64,000 nt of DNA from Lepisosteus oculatus. Taxonomy: Eukaryota; Chordata; Actinopteri; Semionotiformes; Lepisosteidae. Under the pieces are notes generated by a model. The model worked only from the letters and a program-made list of their open reading frames with translations. It did no database searches and had not been told where the DNA came from. Each line of letters begins with the position of its first letter. The first letter of the stretch is position 1. A program made the translations under genes and the position numbers. Location of the stretch: the NCBI RefSeq assembly GCF_040954835.1, contig NC_090718.1, positions 15,329,532 to 15,393,531 of the forward strand, in the 5' to 3' direction. Shown here in pieces: positions 1 to 12,400 of the stretch.

Positions 1-923
1 TCCCATCTCAGTGACTGGCCTGACTCAGCGCTTCAGATCTCTGCTCATCGAGCTGCGCCGGTGCGGCTGTGGACCAGGGGGGCCGCTCGTTCCTGGACTC
101 CTGCCGCTTGGCTCCTGTTGCTTTTGGCAGATCGCGAGGCTTGGAAGTCGACAACGCGGCCTGAACGATAACCGCCGAGACGCAAAAACACCACACAACA
201 CCCTGCCGATGCTGTGTGTACAGTAAGGCACCGAGCAAGAAAGCTGAACACTGTTCACTGCCCTTGTTCTGCAGAAGTAAGAGTAAAGAAGTAAACTCTT
301 AAAATCTAAATCGAGATAGAATCATTTACAAAACCCAACAAGCACAGAACTCTTCCCAGGCAGTCACCCAGAGCCCTTCCACTGGAGGCAGCAGCGCCTC
401 AGGATTGCCATGCTGCTCCTCGGGGATGGCGTGTTCCTATTAAAGTGGCCACACCCTGCCCACTTCCTCGGGAAAGACAAGGCGCCCGGACGCAGACGCA
501 GAGACGGCGGCTGGCACGGGCAGACGGGGACGGAGGAGGCTGGGACCTGGAAGGAGGGCCTCTGGGTGAAGTTTCCCAAACCTGTCTCCATGACAACACG
601 TCAGTCACCGTGGCGCAGCACAAACAACAACACGGGGAGACAGGGGAGCGGGGGAGGGGGAGAGGGGGGGTCGCATGTGAGAAAGCTGCTGTGAATGTGC
701 CCTTCTTTTTGTGCACTGCACAACAATGCCGGCCCCACAGCGCAGCCCTGCTCATTGTCTGCGGGGTCTGTGGGGGTTGAATGGGGCTGCGGCCCTCACC
801 CCCGCCCGCCGCCCGCCCGCGCAGGCCCTGGTGCTCTGGCACAGCGCCAGCGGCCCCCGATCTGCCCCACACGGCCACTCCTCCTCCCGGCCGCCCCCTC
901 TGCCGTGGGAAGCGTTTCGCGTG

Positions 924-954
924 CCTGGGCCTGGGCCTGGGCCTGGGCCTGGGC
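924..954. repeat. (CCTGGG)5 hexanucleotide tract
   Basis: Five uninterrupted CCTGGG units within a GC-rich part of DIXDC1 intron 5. G-runs of three on the plus strand at regular spacing could form a G-quadruplex. Confidence 0.85.
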
Positions 955-3539
955 CGCACGAACGCGCTGGCTGGACGTGGGCGGTGCGCTGACCCCTGGG
1001 ATGACATTCCCCACGGGGCACCCTGGACACGGGGTCGAGGAACAAAGAGCAGAGGAACGGCCACTCAGCCCGCAGGTTTCCAGAAGGATAAAGACTGAAG
1101 CCAACTCGGTTTCAACAAAACACGCACGGAATAGCGAGATGAAAGAAGAACTCCAGCCATTTCCACACGGCCCATCGATTCGGGGAGAGTTCATCAGGAC
1201 AGCTCCTGCGTGTAGTCACAAACCGTCGTGGGCGAAAAACAGACATTTGCATGACCTCTGCTATATCACCCACGGTCCTTATCAAAAAACACACTGGACT
1301 GTGTTAAAAGGGCTTTTGTTCGAGTTCACTTGCACAAGCACTTTCCTGACTGCAGCGTCATTGACAACTCCGTGCGACACTGAGATGATTATTTTTCCCA
1401 CAGATATAACCTCTTTTCTCCACAGCGGGTGTAAAGACTCCTGTGTGGAACAATACTTCCCACCACACTGTCCAAAAGACTAAAAGACCTCCCTCCCCTG
1501 CTTATTAGCCAGCAGCAGGACTGGCTGAAATGACGCAGACATAGAAATGACGCTGAAAAACACTGCCCATGCGGCACATGAAGTCTGCACAGAAAAGTCG
1601 GTTTCACACACGTGTCTAGAAGCTAAGGAGGGAGAGACTCCACATCGCTGCAACGTGGGCCGTTTTCAGCCTCCCTTCCTTTCTGGGCAGTTCAGAACCC
1701 TGGGCTGGCGTGAGAGCGCTGCAGAGTCTGGCTCGGAGAGCAGGGATAAAAAAAGACTCTGCACCGTATAATTAGGGCCAGGGAGAGAAACCAAACAGAA
1801 GCGCACTCTCCAGAGGAGAGCGATCAAGGCTTCCAGTCCGTGTTAAAGGAGCCGTACCGAAGTGCTCGAGGACTGCTGCCCTGCTGTGTGCGTCTCACAA
1901 CACCCACCGGGCCAGGAAAACTCTCATCTCCTCGTCACCCAGCGTCTGCAACACCGGAGGGCACACGCACGCACACACTTTACACCCTCAAACACTTACT
2001 CGCTGCAGCGCATTACCATGGGAACCTCATCACATCCCACGGCTCAGACCAGACCCGACACCAAGAGATTCGGGAGACAGACACAGAGACACAGGACAGG
2101 AGGGAAAAACGGAGGAAGCCGACACACATTCGCTGCTTTTAAAAGACTGCCCTTGCTTCTCTCCGTCGATGAACGCCACATGCTGGATGTATTCCAGACG
2201 TTAAATGTTTTTAAAGAACATCATTAAATATTAAAGACTGAGAGAGCAGTCAAAATGAGTACAGAGAGCACAAAGGATATATAGACCCATGTACACAAAG
2301 TGCTCTCCACATCACACTGAAGCCCAACAAAACTTCCCTCGATCAAAGTTAAAGGTGCCCCTAACCAGGAACTTCAGGCCACGTCTGTAAAAACCGATTT
2401 GCCCGAGAGGAGACTGATGCCAGATTCCTCCTCTCCGCCAGGCAGGAAGCGGCAGACCCAGCGATGAGCGTGTGGGCAGGGAGCGCAGATCCATTCACTC
2501 GCCTCTTACCATTTCGTCTGCTTCGCTCCCATGGTGCCGTCTGACCTCTAACCTCCCAGGAAACCTCTCTTGGCCACCCGAGTCACGGCACAGTCCCGCT
2601 CACGCCATCGCCCCCCAAAAAGACACACACCGGCAGCCGTGGGGCAGCAGAGGACTCCAGGAGGGGCTGCTAACAATCCGGCAAAACCAAAAACTGGGGA
2701 GTCCCGACGGGGCTCCTGTCGCTGCCTGGTCCCGGCAGGGCGAGGGCACGGCGCTGGAGGCTGTGGGACCGGCGCTCCAGCTGGCAGCCACATCTGGCTG
2801 AGCTTCCTGACAACTTCCCCCAGGATCCAGAGCCCAATCCGGATCACACACAAAGGCGGGACAGCACCCTCTCTCAGGACAGGGGGTGACAGGCGCTCCA
2901 GGGAGCACGGGAAAAAGATCCTGGAAGCCGTGAGCCTGCGGAGCCCGGCTCTGCTCCCAGCCCCTGTCTGCTGAGCCCCGGCTGCCCCGAGGCCAGGAGA
3001 GAGGTCGGCTCTGTGCCTCCTGCTTTCTCCGCTCAGACTCGTGCTGTCGCGCTGAGCTCCTTCTCCGTCCTACTGCTGGGAGCTGGAAGCTCCAGCCCGG
3101 CTTCTCCCTCTCCCTCCTCCCTCTCCCTGTCTGTGCAGAGATGTCAGGCATCATCCCTCCCCCTCCGCGCTCTCTCCCTCCGCGGGGGAGATGTGTTTTG
3201 GCGGAGGAGGAGGCGGGGGTTGGGGAGGGGGAGTGTCCCACTCCAGTAAGGCTGACAGATCCTGGCCTGGACAGTTTGTTCGGTGGATTTTAACACGATC
3301 ATCTCACTACAAGAGGAGGTTTATCCTCAGTGACAGAGCTCACAGAGACAGGCGATCTGTCACAAAACAAGAGCTCACTGAAAATACTCCTGCTTTATCA
3401 TCCGGGGGTTGTTCTGGTCGTTGGATTATGCAATGCTATTATGCTGTGTTCTGGTTGATTCCATTTCATCCTCTTCATGTGGATGATCCTGTACTGTCAG
3501 TATTTTACAGGCCATTGATTTTGAGTTGCATGGTTGCAT

Positions 3540-4190
3540 GGCACTCCGGTTGGCACAGCTCTACAATCCTGGCTTCAGTTCTGGACCAGGCTGCCATCTG
3601 TGCTCACGTTGGCCACCCTCATCCTTCCACTTCCAAAGAGGTGCTGGTTAGGATCACCGGTGTCTCCAAATTACGGCTGTGTGCTTATGTGTGTGTGTGT
3701 TTGCATGTGTGTGTGCATTTGCATGTGTGTTTCTGTGTGTGTTTGCACGTGTGTGTGCATTTGCATGTGTGTTTCTGTGTGTGTGTGGTTGTGTGTGTAT
3801 TTGCATGTGTGTGCGCATTTGCATGTGTGTTTCTGTGTGTGCTTGTATGTGTGTGCCTGTGTGTGTGTTTGCATGTGTGCTTGTGTGTGTTTGTGTGGGT
3901 GTGCATTTGCGCATGTGCCTGTGTGTGTTTGCATGTGTGTGCATTTGCACGTGTGCCTGTGTGTGCATGCATTTGCGTGTGTGCGTGCTTGTGTGCATGC
4001 ATGAGTGGGTGCCCTGCGATGGACTGGTGCCCCATTCAGGGTGCAGTCTGTCTGTCCTCCGGTGTCCCTGCATGGGCCCTGGGCTGCTGCAGCCCTCACC
4101 AGGAGCAGGTGACTCTCAGATACCGGAGGTCTGGAGGGACGGCTGATTTGAAGCCGCCTTGGGTAAGAGTGTTGTCTGAGTAAATGAGAA
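3540..4190 (+). repeat. Dispersed fish repeat with a TG-rich expansion
   Basis: A 350-bp imperfect TG/CA tract with interspersed TTTGCA (3670-4005) is flanked on the left by a tgtctccaaatta block and on the right by ccctgcgatggactggtgcc plus a cagggtgcag block. The same flanks, slightly changed, bracket the TG-rich tract at 38.1 kb. The right flank is a motif common in dispersed repeats of fish genomes; I cannot name the family. Long open frames here are artefacts of the repeat. Confidence 0.7.
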
Positions 4191-4618
4191 AGTCAGGACA
4201 ACAGTGGAGTGTGCCCCAGGAAGTGTGCGCCCCGGGAACGCCCAGTGCTGGACTGGCTCACAACGTGCGGCACCGATCCCAAGAGAAAGTATCAGACCCG
4301 CGGAGGACGGGAGGAGGGAATGAAGACGTCTGCCTGTGAGGGCAGCACAGAGCTGGATCAGGGATCAGCGGACCCCTGGGGAGCCTGCATTAGCGATACA
4401 GGGGCTCAGGCTCAGTCACTTTATCCTTTATGAGGATAAACTATCTCTATATACAGGGATATAATACCTATATATCTGTGGCTTATCTTAATCATATAAA
4501 GATACAATATTTAAATATCATAAGAATGATGTATATGGGTATATACTTTTTATCTGAGGAATAATATATATAGAAATATACTATCTGAGGAAGGATCTAT
4601 ATGGGGATATAATATCTA

Positions 4619-5471
4619 TAGTGAATATCAAAAGTCTACACACCCTTATTGAAATTTCAGCTTTTGTTGATGTTAAGGCTGGAGTCACATCAGACATCTT
4701 TCAGACTTTAATAAAGATCTTGTAACCAACAATATTTAAGTGAAAAACAAATGGATAATTCTTAGAAAAAATAATTAAAACAAAAAAAATGTTCAATGCC
4801 TTGGTTGCCCTGCTCTCTGATCCCCGGCCTCTCTCTCCCTGTCTGTGTGTCTCATGGAGGGCAAGCTGGGGTCTGAGAAAAAGACAAATTCCTAATGCAA
4901 GAAATTGTATAGGGCCAATAAAGTGATCTTATCTAATAATCATGTTGTGGACCATGGGATCTTATTGTTAAAAGGTACAGATTAGGAGAGGGATATAAAA
5001 GAATTTCAGAGGCATTACATACTGTACATCATGGAACACTGTGAAGACCATGATGAAGGAAATATGGACCTCAATCCTATAGAACAATCTGTGGACTGAC
5101 CTAAAGAGGGCTGTGCACAGGATTTGCCCTCAAAATGTGACTGAGCTTGAACTCTTCTGCAAAGAAGAGTGGGATAAAATTGCAAAATCCAGGTGTGCTA
5201 AGTTGATAGATACCTATCCAAACAGACTTACTTTGTGCTTCCAAGAAGTATAAGTTAAAGGGTTTGCACACTTATGCACTGGCATTGAAAGTTTTGTATT
5301 TTCAAGTATTTTTTCCTAAAAACGATCCATATTTTATTCACTTAAATATTGTTGGTTACAAGATCTTATTAAGGGTGAAAAAAGGTCTGACATGATTTGT
5401 CTGCATTTCAGCATTTACGTCAACAAAAGCTGACATTTTAATAAAGGTGCATAGACTTTTGATATCCACTG
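4619..5471 (+). mobile_element. Tc1/mariner element, internally deleted
   Basis: Terminal inverted repeats of at least 50 bp match: the left end (atatcaaaagtctacacacc) is the reverse complement of the right end, with TA on both sides. Inside, 5070-5240 reads as the C-terminal part of a Tc1-type transposase: the DLNPIE motif carrying the last catalytic acid, then LKRAVHRICPQNVTELELFC and EEWDKIAKSRCAKLIDTYPNR, with a frame change between the two. The N-terminal DNA-binding half is missing. A SINE tail (4793-4937) is inserted in the left half. The element is dead. Confidence 0.88.
4793..4937 (+). mobile_element. tRNA-derived SINE, 3' part, nested in the Tc1 element
   Basis: This stretch (ctctccctgtctgtgtgtct, then aaagacaaattcctaatgca, ending aataaagtgatcttatct) matches the 3' part of the fuller SINE at 29755-30029. 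The tRNA-like head is absent. It interrupts the Tc1 element, so it inserted later. Confidence 0.72.
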
Positions 5472-6903
5472 TATATATATCTGGGAATTATCTATATTGG
5501 TATATACATTTTATGTATCTGAGGAATTACCTATATGGGGGTATAACAATTATATATATATGTGTGTAATTATTTATATAAAGACAGTTGAACAATTTGT
5601 TGGAAAATACATGCTCTGATGCCACCCCTGGACATCATCAGTGATGTTACCTGGGGTCACTGAGTGTTTCGGGTCTTTCAAGATCAGACACCTTCACCCA
5701 GGTGACCCCAGCTTGTGTCCAGGGGGCATTGTCACCCACAGATCACTCCTCTTGATCCACAGCCATCCTGAGCCTCTTACTGCAGGTGTAATATGTGAAT
5801 GATCTATGTTTAAATGCTGTCTGTATACCTGAGGACTGATTTATATGGGTATTTACTATATATCTGAGGAATGATCTATACACATACAGTATATACTATC
5901 TGTATATCTGGGGAATGATCTACATTGGTACTGTGTATACTCTCTATACTGTATATCTGGGAATGATCAATGTAGGTATTTATTATCTATATACTGCATC
6001 TGGGGAATGATCTATATGGGTATTTACTATCTATATATGTGGGGAATGATCTATATGGGTATTTACTATCTATATATGTGGGGAATGATCTATATGGGTA
6101 TTTACTATATATCTGGGGAACGATCTATGTGTATCTGCTGTCTGTATATCTGGGGAGTTGCTGTCTGTATATCTGGGGAACGATCTATGTGCGTATTTAC
6201 TATATATCTGGGGAATGATCTATAATGGGGAAGTAAACAGTGAGTACAAGGGAGAGCCTTTTAAAGCAGTAACACATCTATCGCAGTGCCCTGCTGGGGT
6301 TTCACTGCTCCTGACCCATTCTGACAATGGAGCCTCAGAGAGGCAACACGCTGTGCAGCTTCCCCTGCGACAGGACGGAGCGCGTGCCGAGCCGACGCCC
6401 CCTCGGGGCCTGCGCGGGGCGTCAGAGCCACATCTACACACTCCGCGGCTTGTTCAGCTCGCCACACAGAACACGGCCGGGGGCGCCCCTGGCGCAGTGG
6501 GGGAGGGGCTGTGCCGTCTGCCAGCCGCTGCCCGCTGGGTCAAAGCCTGCACACCACCAGCTCCAGCGCCCGCTTGCCAGATTCCAACAACCCGCTCTGA
6601 ATTCCTCTTCCGCCAGGAGAACCGGCGGCCGGTGTGACTCTGGGCCACGGGACACCTGCAGCTTCTTTACACTCTTCCCACAGAGCTCTGCCACTCGTCT
6701 GGTTTCTCCGATCGTGCCTCCATGACGCTGCTCCGCGCTTCAGTCCCCACCCCTCACTGTGTCTCACTGCAGCACAGCCTCCACTGACACAGCGGTCAGA
6801 CCCGCCTGCCCCACTGCTCTGAGTTACTTCCCCTCAGCCTGCGGGCAGCGCCGGGGCTCCAGACAGTCAGGGAGGGAAAGGCACTGCTGGGCCAAGGGAC
6901 CCC

Positions 6904-7092
6904 CAGATTGTCACGGTGAAGGTGGGGGTACACTACCAGCCCAGGCCGGAGGTGGGGGTACCCTACCAGCCCAGGCCGGAGGACCGCCAGATTGTCACGG
7001 TGAAGGTGGGGGTACCCTACCAGCCCAGGCCGGAGGACCGCCAGATTGTCATGGTGAAGGTGGGGGTACCCTACCAGCCCAGGCCGGAGGAC
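6904..7092. repeat. 54-bp minisatellite in DIXDC1 intron 5
   Basis: Three units of 54 bp plus a partial unit, each with attgtcacggtgaaggtggg and taccagcccaggccggagga. Identity between units is nearly complete, so the array is young. It starts about 110 bp from exon 5 (7201-7320). The unit is a multiple of three and open on the plus strand, but nothing supports coding. Confidence 0.9.
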
Positions 7093-7200
7093 CCAGGATC
7101 ACTAAATTATTTTGGAATCGCCCACAGTGTGCTTTTCACATCTGACCCGGGCCGGCCCGTCAGGCCCAGGGCGGCGCGACAGAGCGGAGGGAGCTCTCAC

Positions 7201-9361
7201 CCGGACGGCAGGGCCTCGCTGTCCCCCGCCGGCGCCTCCCTCTGGCCCTCGTACTGCTGCACCAGTGCCCGCACGCTCCACGACGGGTTCTCGATCTCCT
7301 CGTCCACGCTGGAGCTCCGCCTGCGGGCACAGGGACACGCCGAGGTCAGACCGGCGCCCGGCGGAGTTTTGCACTCAGAGCGTTCAGTATCTGAGCACTG
7401 TGAAGCACTGAACTGTGTGTCGCAGATGGTTTAACAGCGGTTTCTTTTTCCCATGTCACAAGTCCAGAATCCCAGAATCCTTCAGCTCTCGCCAGGCAGG
7501 GATGGTGCCCTGCTGCAGTACAGGCCAGTGGCCACTGGAGGGCAGTCCAGTCCTTCCAGGCAGAGCTGGATCCTTCCCAGACAAGGTCCTGTTCTCAGTA
7601 GAGAACTCACTGCACAGAAAATCTCATTGGGCGATTTAATTAAAGGCTGCAAAGCCTAGATTCATTTATAAAGAATAATTAAGACAGGTTAGAGTGACTG
7701 ACTAATTACAGGGCTTGAAATTCATTTTGGAAAACGAGGTGGGAATTCCCCCTTTACATGAAGCTCATGGGGGGGTTCAGCATCTTGGAGGGGAATAATA
7801 GTAGACTAATGAGTGTATTGAAATAATTCATACACAACACGAGCTTCATAAGCTCATTGTAAATACTGTCCTACCTTGTTGTCAATCTGTCTTTCACTGC
7901 CAGCCTCCTCTCCACTGAAGGTACAAGAACATAACAGGTTGAACTATAGCGTTAACCGATTCCCGTTCGTCCGCCCATAACGAATACGAGATGTGGAACG
8001 ACACCAAATCATTCAGAAGGGCTGTCTACAGGCTGGGAAAACTCAGTCTGACAGAGAATACGTGTGGATTGATTTAGGCTAGTTCTACTTGGCAGACAGT
8101 TTGCCGATAAATGCGATAAATTATTAATGCTGGATTTGCAGGAATAACTAAAATTGTGCGGCATACCCACAATCCCATGCCGCAATTCAAGCCCTGGAAT
8201 TACGTGTTATGTGTCCATGGTTTAGGCAAGTGAAAACGTCCTCCTCAATGTTTCAGGGAGTTAATTAGGGCAGTCAGACAGTCCCATTCCAAAGCAGTAT
8301 AAGCCTATTCCAGGTCCCAGACCACAGACTGTAGTCAATAAGCCGACACCAGGTATAGAATATGTCCTGCTCCTTCCATATTTAGCTGCATTGTGACATT
8401 TCCCATGGTGGGCTGTAAGTTCAAAGTTAACAGATAAACTTCCTTTTCCTTTGCTGCCGCACAGCTGAGCTTGCAGAAGAGCCAGACCTGAGAGGCTCGC
8501 CCCCCGGCCAGCCCTGTGGCAGCTGGGATCCAGAAGGACTCGGGCGTGTGGTGCCCCTGTGCCTGGTGTCGCCCACACTGCCGAGCGGGGAAAGGAACGC
8601 TGTGGACGTCTCCCATGAGCCTGGTGGCCGGTTGCCGATGAGTCGTTAAAGCAAAGGCCAAGGTGAGACTCGTTGCTGGCCAGGGAGTTACTCCTCGCTG
8701 TGTTCTGGATTAAGATCTGGCGGAGACCCTCCTGTCACCTGGCCCCCAGCTGCTAACCAGCAAAGAAGCCCGACGGGCTGGGGAGCCTCCTCTTGCTTGT
8801 GTTATGAACCTTTGAAAATATTTTTGATTTACTAGAACCATGGTGCTCAAACTGTGGTACGCGGAGCGCCCCCCAGTGGTACGCCAGACGACCCTGGAAA
8901 TTTGTGGTGTGCACTGAAAAATTGGGATGGGTTTTCATATTTTCTATATGAAAACCCATTTTGCTACCAACAAAAACAACAGGAGAGCACATACAGTATT
9001 TCAGCTTCTGAATGAGTGTATCGAAGAGAATGTCATCGACTGGATAAAAAGCATCTGAGTTTGTACAGACGGTGCTAGAGTGATGACAAGCCGACACAGC
9101 GGTGTAGTTGCACGAATTAGAGAGGGTGCTCCAGACATGAACTGCAGCATCCACCGTGAGGCCTTGGCAGTCAAGAAAATGCCTGACGATTTAAAACCTG
9201 TTAGACTCTGAATGAATTCACATCTGCTTTGCTGGACTCAACAGGCTCACCCCTCTCACTGAAATGGTGCTTTTTTATTGTTTATTTTTAATTGTTGTTG
9301 TTCCTGTTGTCATTCTGTAGGCTTTGAGAAGCCACCTTTAAAGGCGCTATATAAAATCAAG

Positions 9362-9404
<43 letters not shown>

Positions 9405-12400
9405 TTATTATATGTGTGTGTGTGCGAGTGTGTGTTGGTCATGGAGATTTTCTGGGGTTCCTATGAGAAGATGACTTGTAGGTGGTTCTTGGATGCTTTG
9501 GTTTGATCAGGGGTGGCACTTGGTCCAAAAAGTTTGAGAACCACTGTACTAGAATATTCATCATTTGTAAATTACATTGCTTTATGTAAATAATTAGTGT
9601 TATCTTGAATTTTCTTGACCAGAATTTACTAGAATGATTATTTAAATGGTTAAAAAGGAGCAAGCGACAAAAAAGGTCAAGACCTCCGGGGGGGAGTTTG
9701 AATTCACCAGAGAGAGAAACGGACAGAGTTTGAGCAGAGAGGGATTCAGCCTGTTTTGAAAGTAATTTTATACTAACGAACAGGATTTCTATAATATATA
9801 TTTGGATTTAGTGTTTATCGAGGGATATTGAAGTTTGCCTCTTGTGTATCTGTTTTGGTGGACACCAACTGAAAGGGAAATCCTAGCAACAACAATTTAC
9901 AGATCAGTGACGACAGCGCATTGACAGATAGGGACTCTTAGATAAGTGAACTTTTGTGTTTTTTCTTTACTCATTCTAAGTTGTATTTATAACTGTAATT
10001 GTAATTACTGTTTTGTTTTGTTATAGTAAATAAATTAGTAAATATAATTCATAATAATAATTGCTTATACTTATATAGCCCTTTTCTGGACACTCCCCTC
10101 AAAGCGCTTTACAGGTAATGGGGAATCCCACTACCACCACCAGTGTGCCGCCTCCACCTGGATTATTAAATAGAATATTAAAAAAATCGCTGACTGCTTG
10201 TATTTTTCTGTGTCCTAACACCTGCAGCCCTTCCTGCGTGCTCCAGTTGCTTGACAGGCAGTTAGTCGCCCCGGGCAGCTGCAGGGACAAGCACGCTGGA
10301 GCCGGAGCAGCAGGGCCGCTGCAGTCACACGGCGTGAGGCTGGGAATCAGGGGAGGTCTCACCTCTGCCGATCCTGCCGGAACTGGAACACGCCCCGTCC
10401 CGAGTGGGACGCGTCGTGCCGAGCAGCCGCCAGCGCCGCCACGGCGTTCTGGGCCATCGCCGTGGCGGAGTGCGGCCTGTGGTTGAGCGAGGGGCCTGGC
10501 TGGCCCGGTCCCGCGCCGGCCGCTGCCCTCTGGTTCGCGGAGGCGGAGGGCTTGAAGTGGGCGGCCAGAGCCAGGATGAGCCGCATGACAGACTTGAGGT
10601 TTCCTTCCACTATGTCTGTGAGGAGGAGCAGACGGGAGAGTCAGCACAGCTGTTACAGCACAGAGCACAGCTGTTACAGCACAGAGCACAGCGTCAGACC
10701 AGCACAGAGCACAGCGTCAGACCAGCACAGCTGTTACAGCACAGAGCACAGCTGTTACAGCACAGAGCACAGCGTCAGACCAGCACAGAGCACAGCGTCA
10801 GACCAGCACAGCTGTTACAGCACAGAGCACAGCTGTTACAGCACAGAGCACAGCGTCAGACCAGCACAGAGCACAGTGTCAGACCAGCACAGCTGTTACA
10901 GCACAGAGCACAGCTGTTACAGCACAGAGCACAGTGTCAGACCAGCACAGCTGTTACAGCACAGAGCACAGCTGTTACAGCACAGAGCACAGCGTCAGAC
11001 CAGCACAGCTTGAGGTGTTTCAGCACAGAGTGAGGTGCAAAGTTCCCACAAAAGTCAGTGTTGTCCAAGCCCCGCAGCTACAGCCTGAATCCAGCCCAGA
11101 TACCGCACTGATCCTGCAGTCCCTGCACGGGCAGCTGTCTCTCGGGGCAGCGATGCTGCGACCCCAGCAGGACGGCGCTCTCACCGCGGGCGGAGGTCTG
11201 GTGCATGCGGATGCGCTTGGAGGCGACAAACTGCAGGACCTTCTCCACGTTCTCCCGCATCTCCTGGGGGTCGGCTGGGCTGTAGTGGACGCCCTCCAGG
11301 AGCTCGCCCGCTGGGGGAGGGAAGCGCACGACACTGGAGCATGAGGCAGAGCCAGGAAGACTCGGAGCGCGCGGCGCGGCGCGGCGGCGCGTGACGGGGA
11401 CTCACCCACGATCTCGACGAGGTGGGCCAGGACGACCCCGTCCCGCAGGTCCCGCCTCAGGTCCTGGACAGGCTGCAGCCCCGGCCTCCTCCTCAGCTGG
11501 GAGTTCACCCAGGACACGTACGCCTGCAGCTGTTGCTGAACCACAGAGAAACACAGCGTCCTGTTTACAGGCGCCCGCGCTGCAGCACAGGCAGGGACGC
11601 TGGATGTCCTCACATGGGATGGACGCACACATTTACAAGTAGAAAGATTGAAAGCCCACGATACAACAAGTGTGGGGGGCGCCACTCTAGACGGCGCAGT
11701 GCTCTGAGGCCCACAGGTGCAGCACTGTGGCAGACTGAGTTTGCACAGCGAATTTGAACTCCATCCATCAGGGCGCCTGTCCTGACTACCCAGATTTAAG
11801 CATAAAAGAACTAAATTAATCTGATTTTAACCTGATGTATTTGGACAACTGACTGTAATCCTTAATTTTTTTATTATGCTTATGTCTTATGTACAGTGGT
11901 GCTAGAAAGTTTGTGAACCCTTTAGGACTTTCTGACTATTTTTATGTCTTGGATGAAGATCTGATCACATTTTAGGTGACATTTATGCAGAAATTCAGAA
12001 AATCCTAAAGGGTTCACAAACTTTCTAGCACCACTGTATCTATCTCACACACCGATTAACGTTGTCTTTCTAAACTGGATGACTTACAGCTGCTACCTTG
12101 TTTTTCTCATCTTCTGCGCTCTTTCTAGTTGTCGTCTGCTCATGTGTCCTGCACCTGAAGGGCACGAGCTGCAGGGGGGGCAAACGGGCGAGGGGGCGAT
12201 CAGAGAGGAACGATGATGCCCCCGCTCCCCCAGTCCAGCGGGAGACGAGGAGATGGCCTTTCCGGCCCGGTGCGCTCCGCCTGTCCTCCTGCCTGCTGTG
12301 CTGTCAGCCGTGAAAGAGGCTTTAGCCATCAGCGCTCAGCCCTCTCTCCTTCTGACAGCGCAAATCCCTCTCTACCCAGACCGCCGCGCTGGCGCCAGGG

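Larger units (their letters stand above)
4440..6232. repeat. AT-rich minisatellite around a Tc1 insertion
   Basis: Imperfect units built on tatctggggaatgatctata and tgggtatttactatctata recur from 4440 to 4618 and again from 5472 to 6232, with the Tc1 element between the two blocks. The most regular copies (about 42-50 bp apart) are at 5990-6215. A non-repetitive insert of about 200 bp (5600-5790) interrupts the right block. Confidence 0.75.
1..6900. other. DIXDC1 intron 5 (partial): no coding exon recognised
   Basis: No stretch on the minus strand matches the human DIXDC1 residues that follow exon 5, and no other gene is recognised. The stretch holds a GGGCCT repeat (924-954), a GC-rich patch (about 2550-3230) that could be an internal promoter but has no supporting exon, a TG-rich repeat (3540-4190), an AT-rich minisatellite and a Tc1 element (4440-6230). 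Open frames here are products of GC-rich or repetitive sequence. Confidence 0.6.
7321..10362. other. DIXDC1 intron 4
   Basis: No exon is recognised. A hAT element occupies 8838-9546 and a SINE3 tail 10051-10164. The remainder (7640-8830 and 9560-10050) is AT-rich unique sequence with no recognisable content. Confidence 0.6.

Noticed and set aside
8-238. Possible further DIXDC1 exon at the left edge on the minus strand
   Set aside because: An acceptor-like AG precedes an open stretch, but the residues do not match any part of DIXDC1 I can recall.
2550-3241. Internal promoter or short-isoform first exon of DIXDC1
   Set aside because: The stretch is GC-rich and open on the minus strand, but no conserved residues or convincing donor were found.
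3191-4183. A 330-codon open frame on the plus strand
   Set aside because: It is made of TG-repeat codons (Cys, Val) and dispersed repeat; no splice or coding signal, and equally long frames exist on the other strand.
10632-11015. CRISPR-like array
   Set aside because: Repeats are directly adjacent with no unique spacers, and the host is a vertebrate.
10404-11033. Repetitive protein-like frames across the intron 3 VNTR
   Set aside because: The frame is open because the tandem unit happens to lack stops; it lies between two firm DIXDC1 exons on the other strand.
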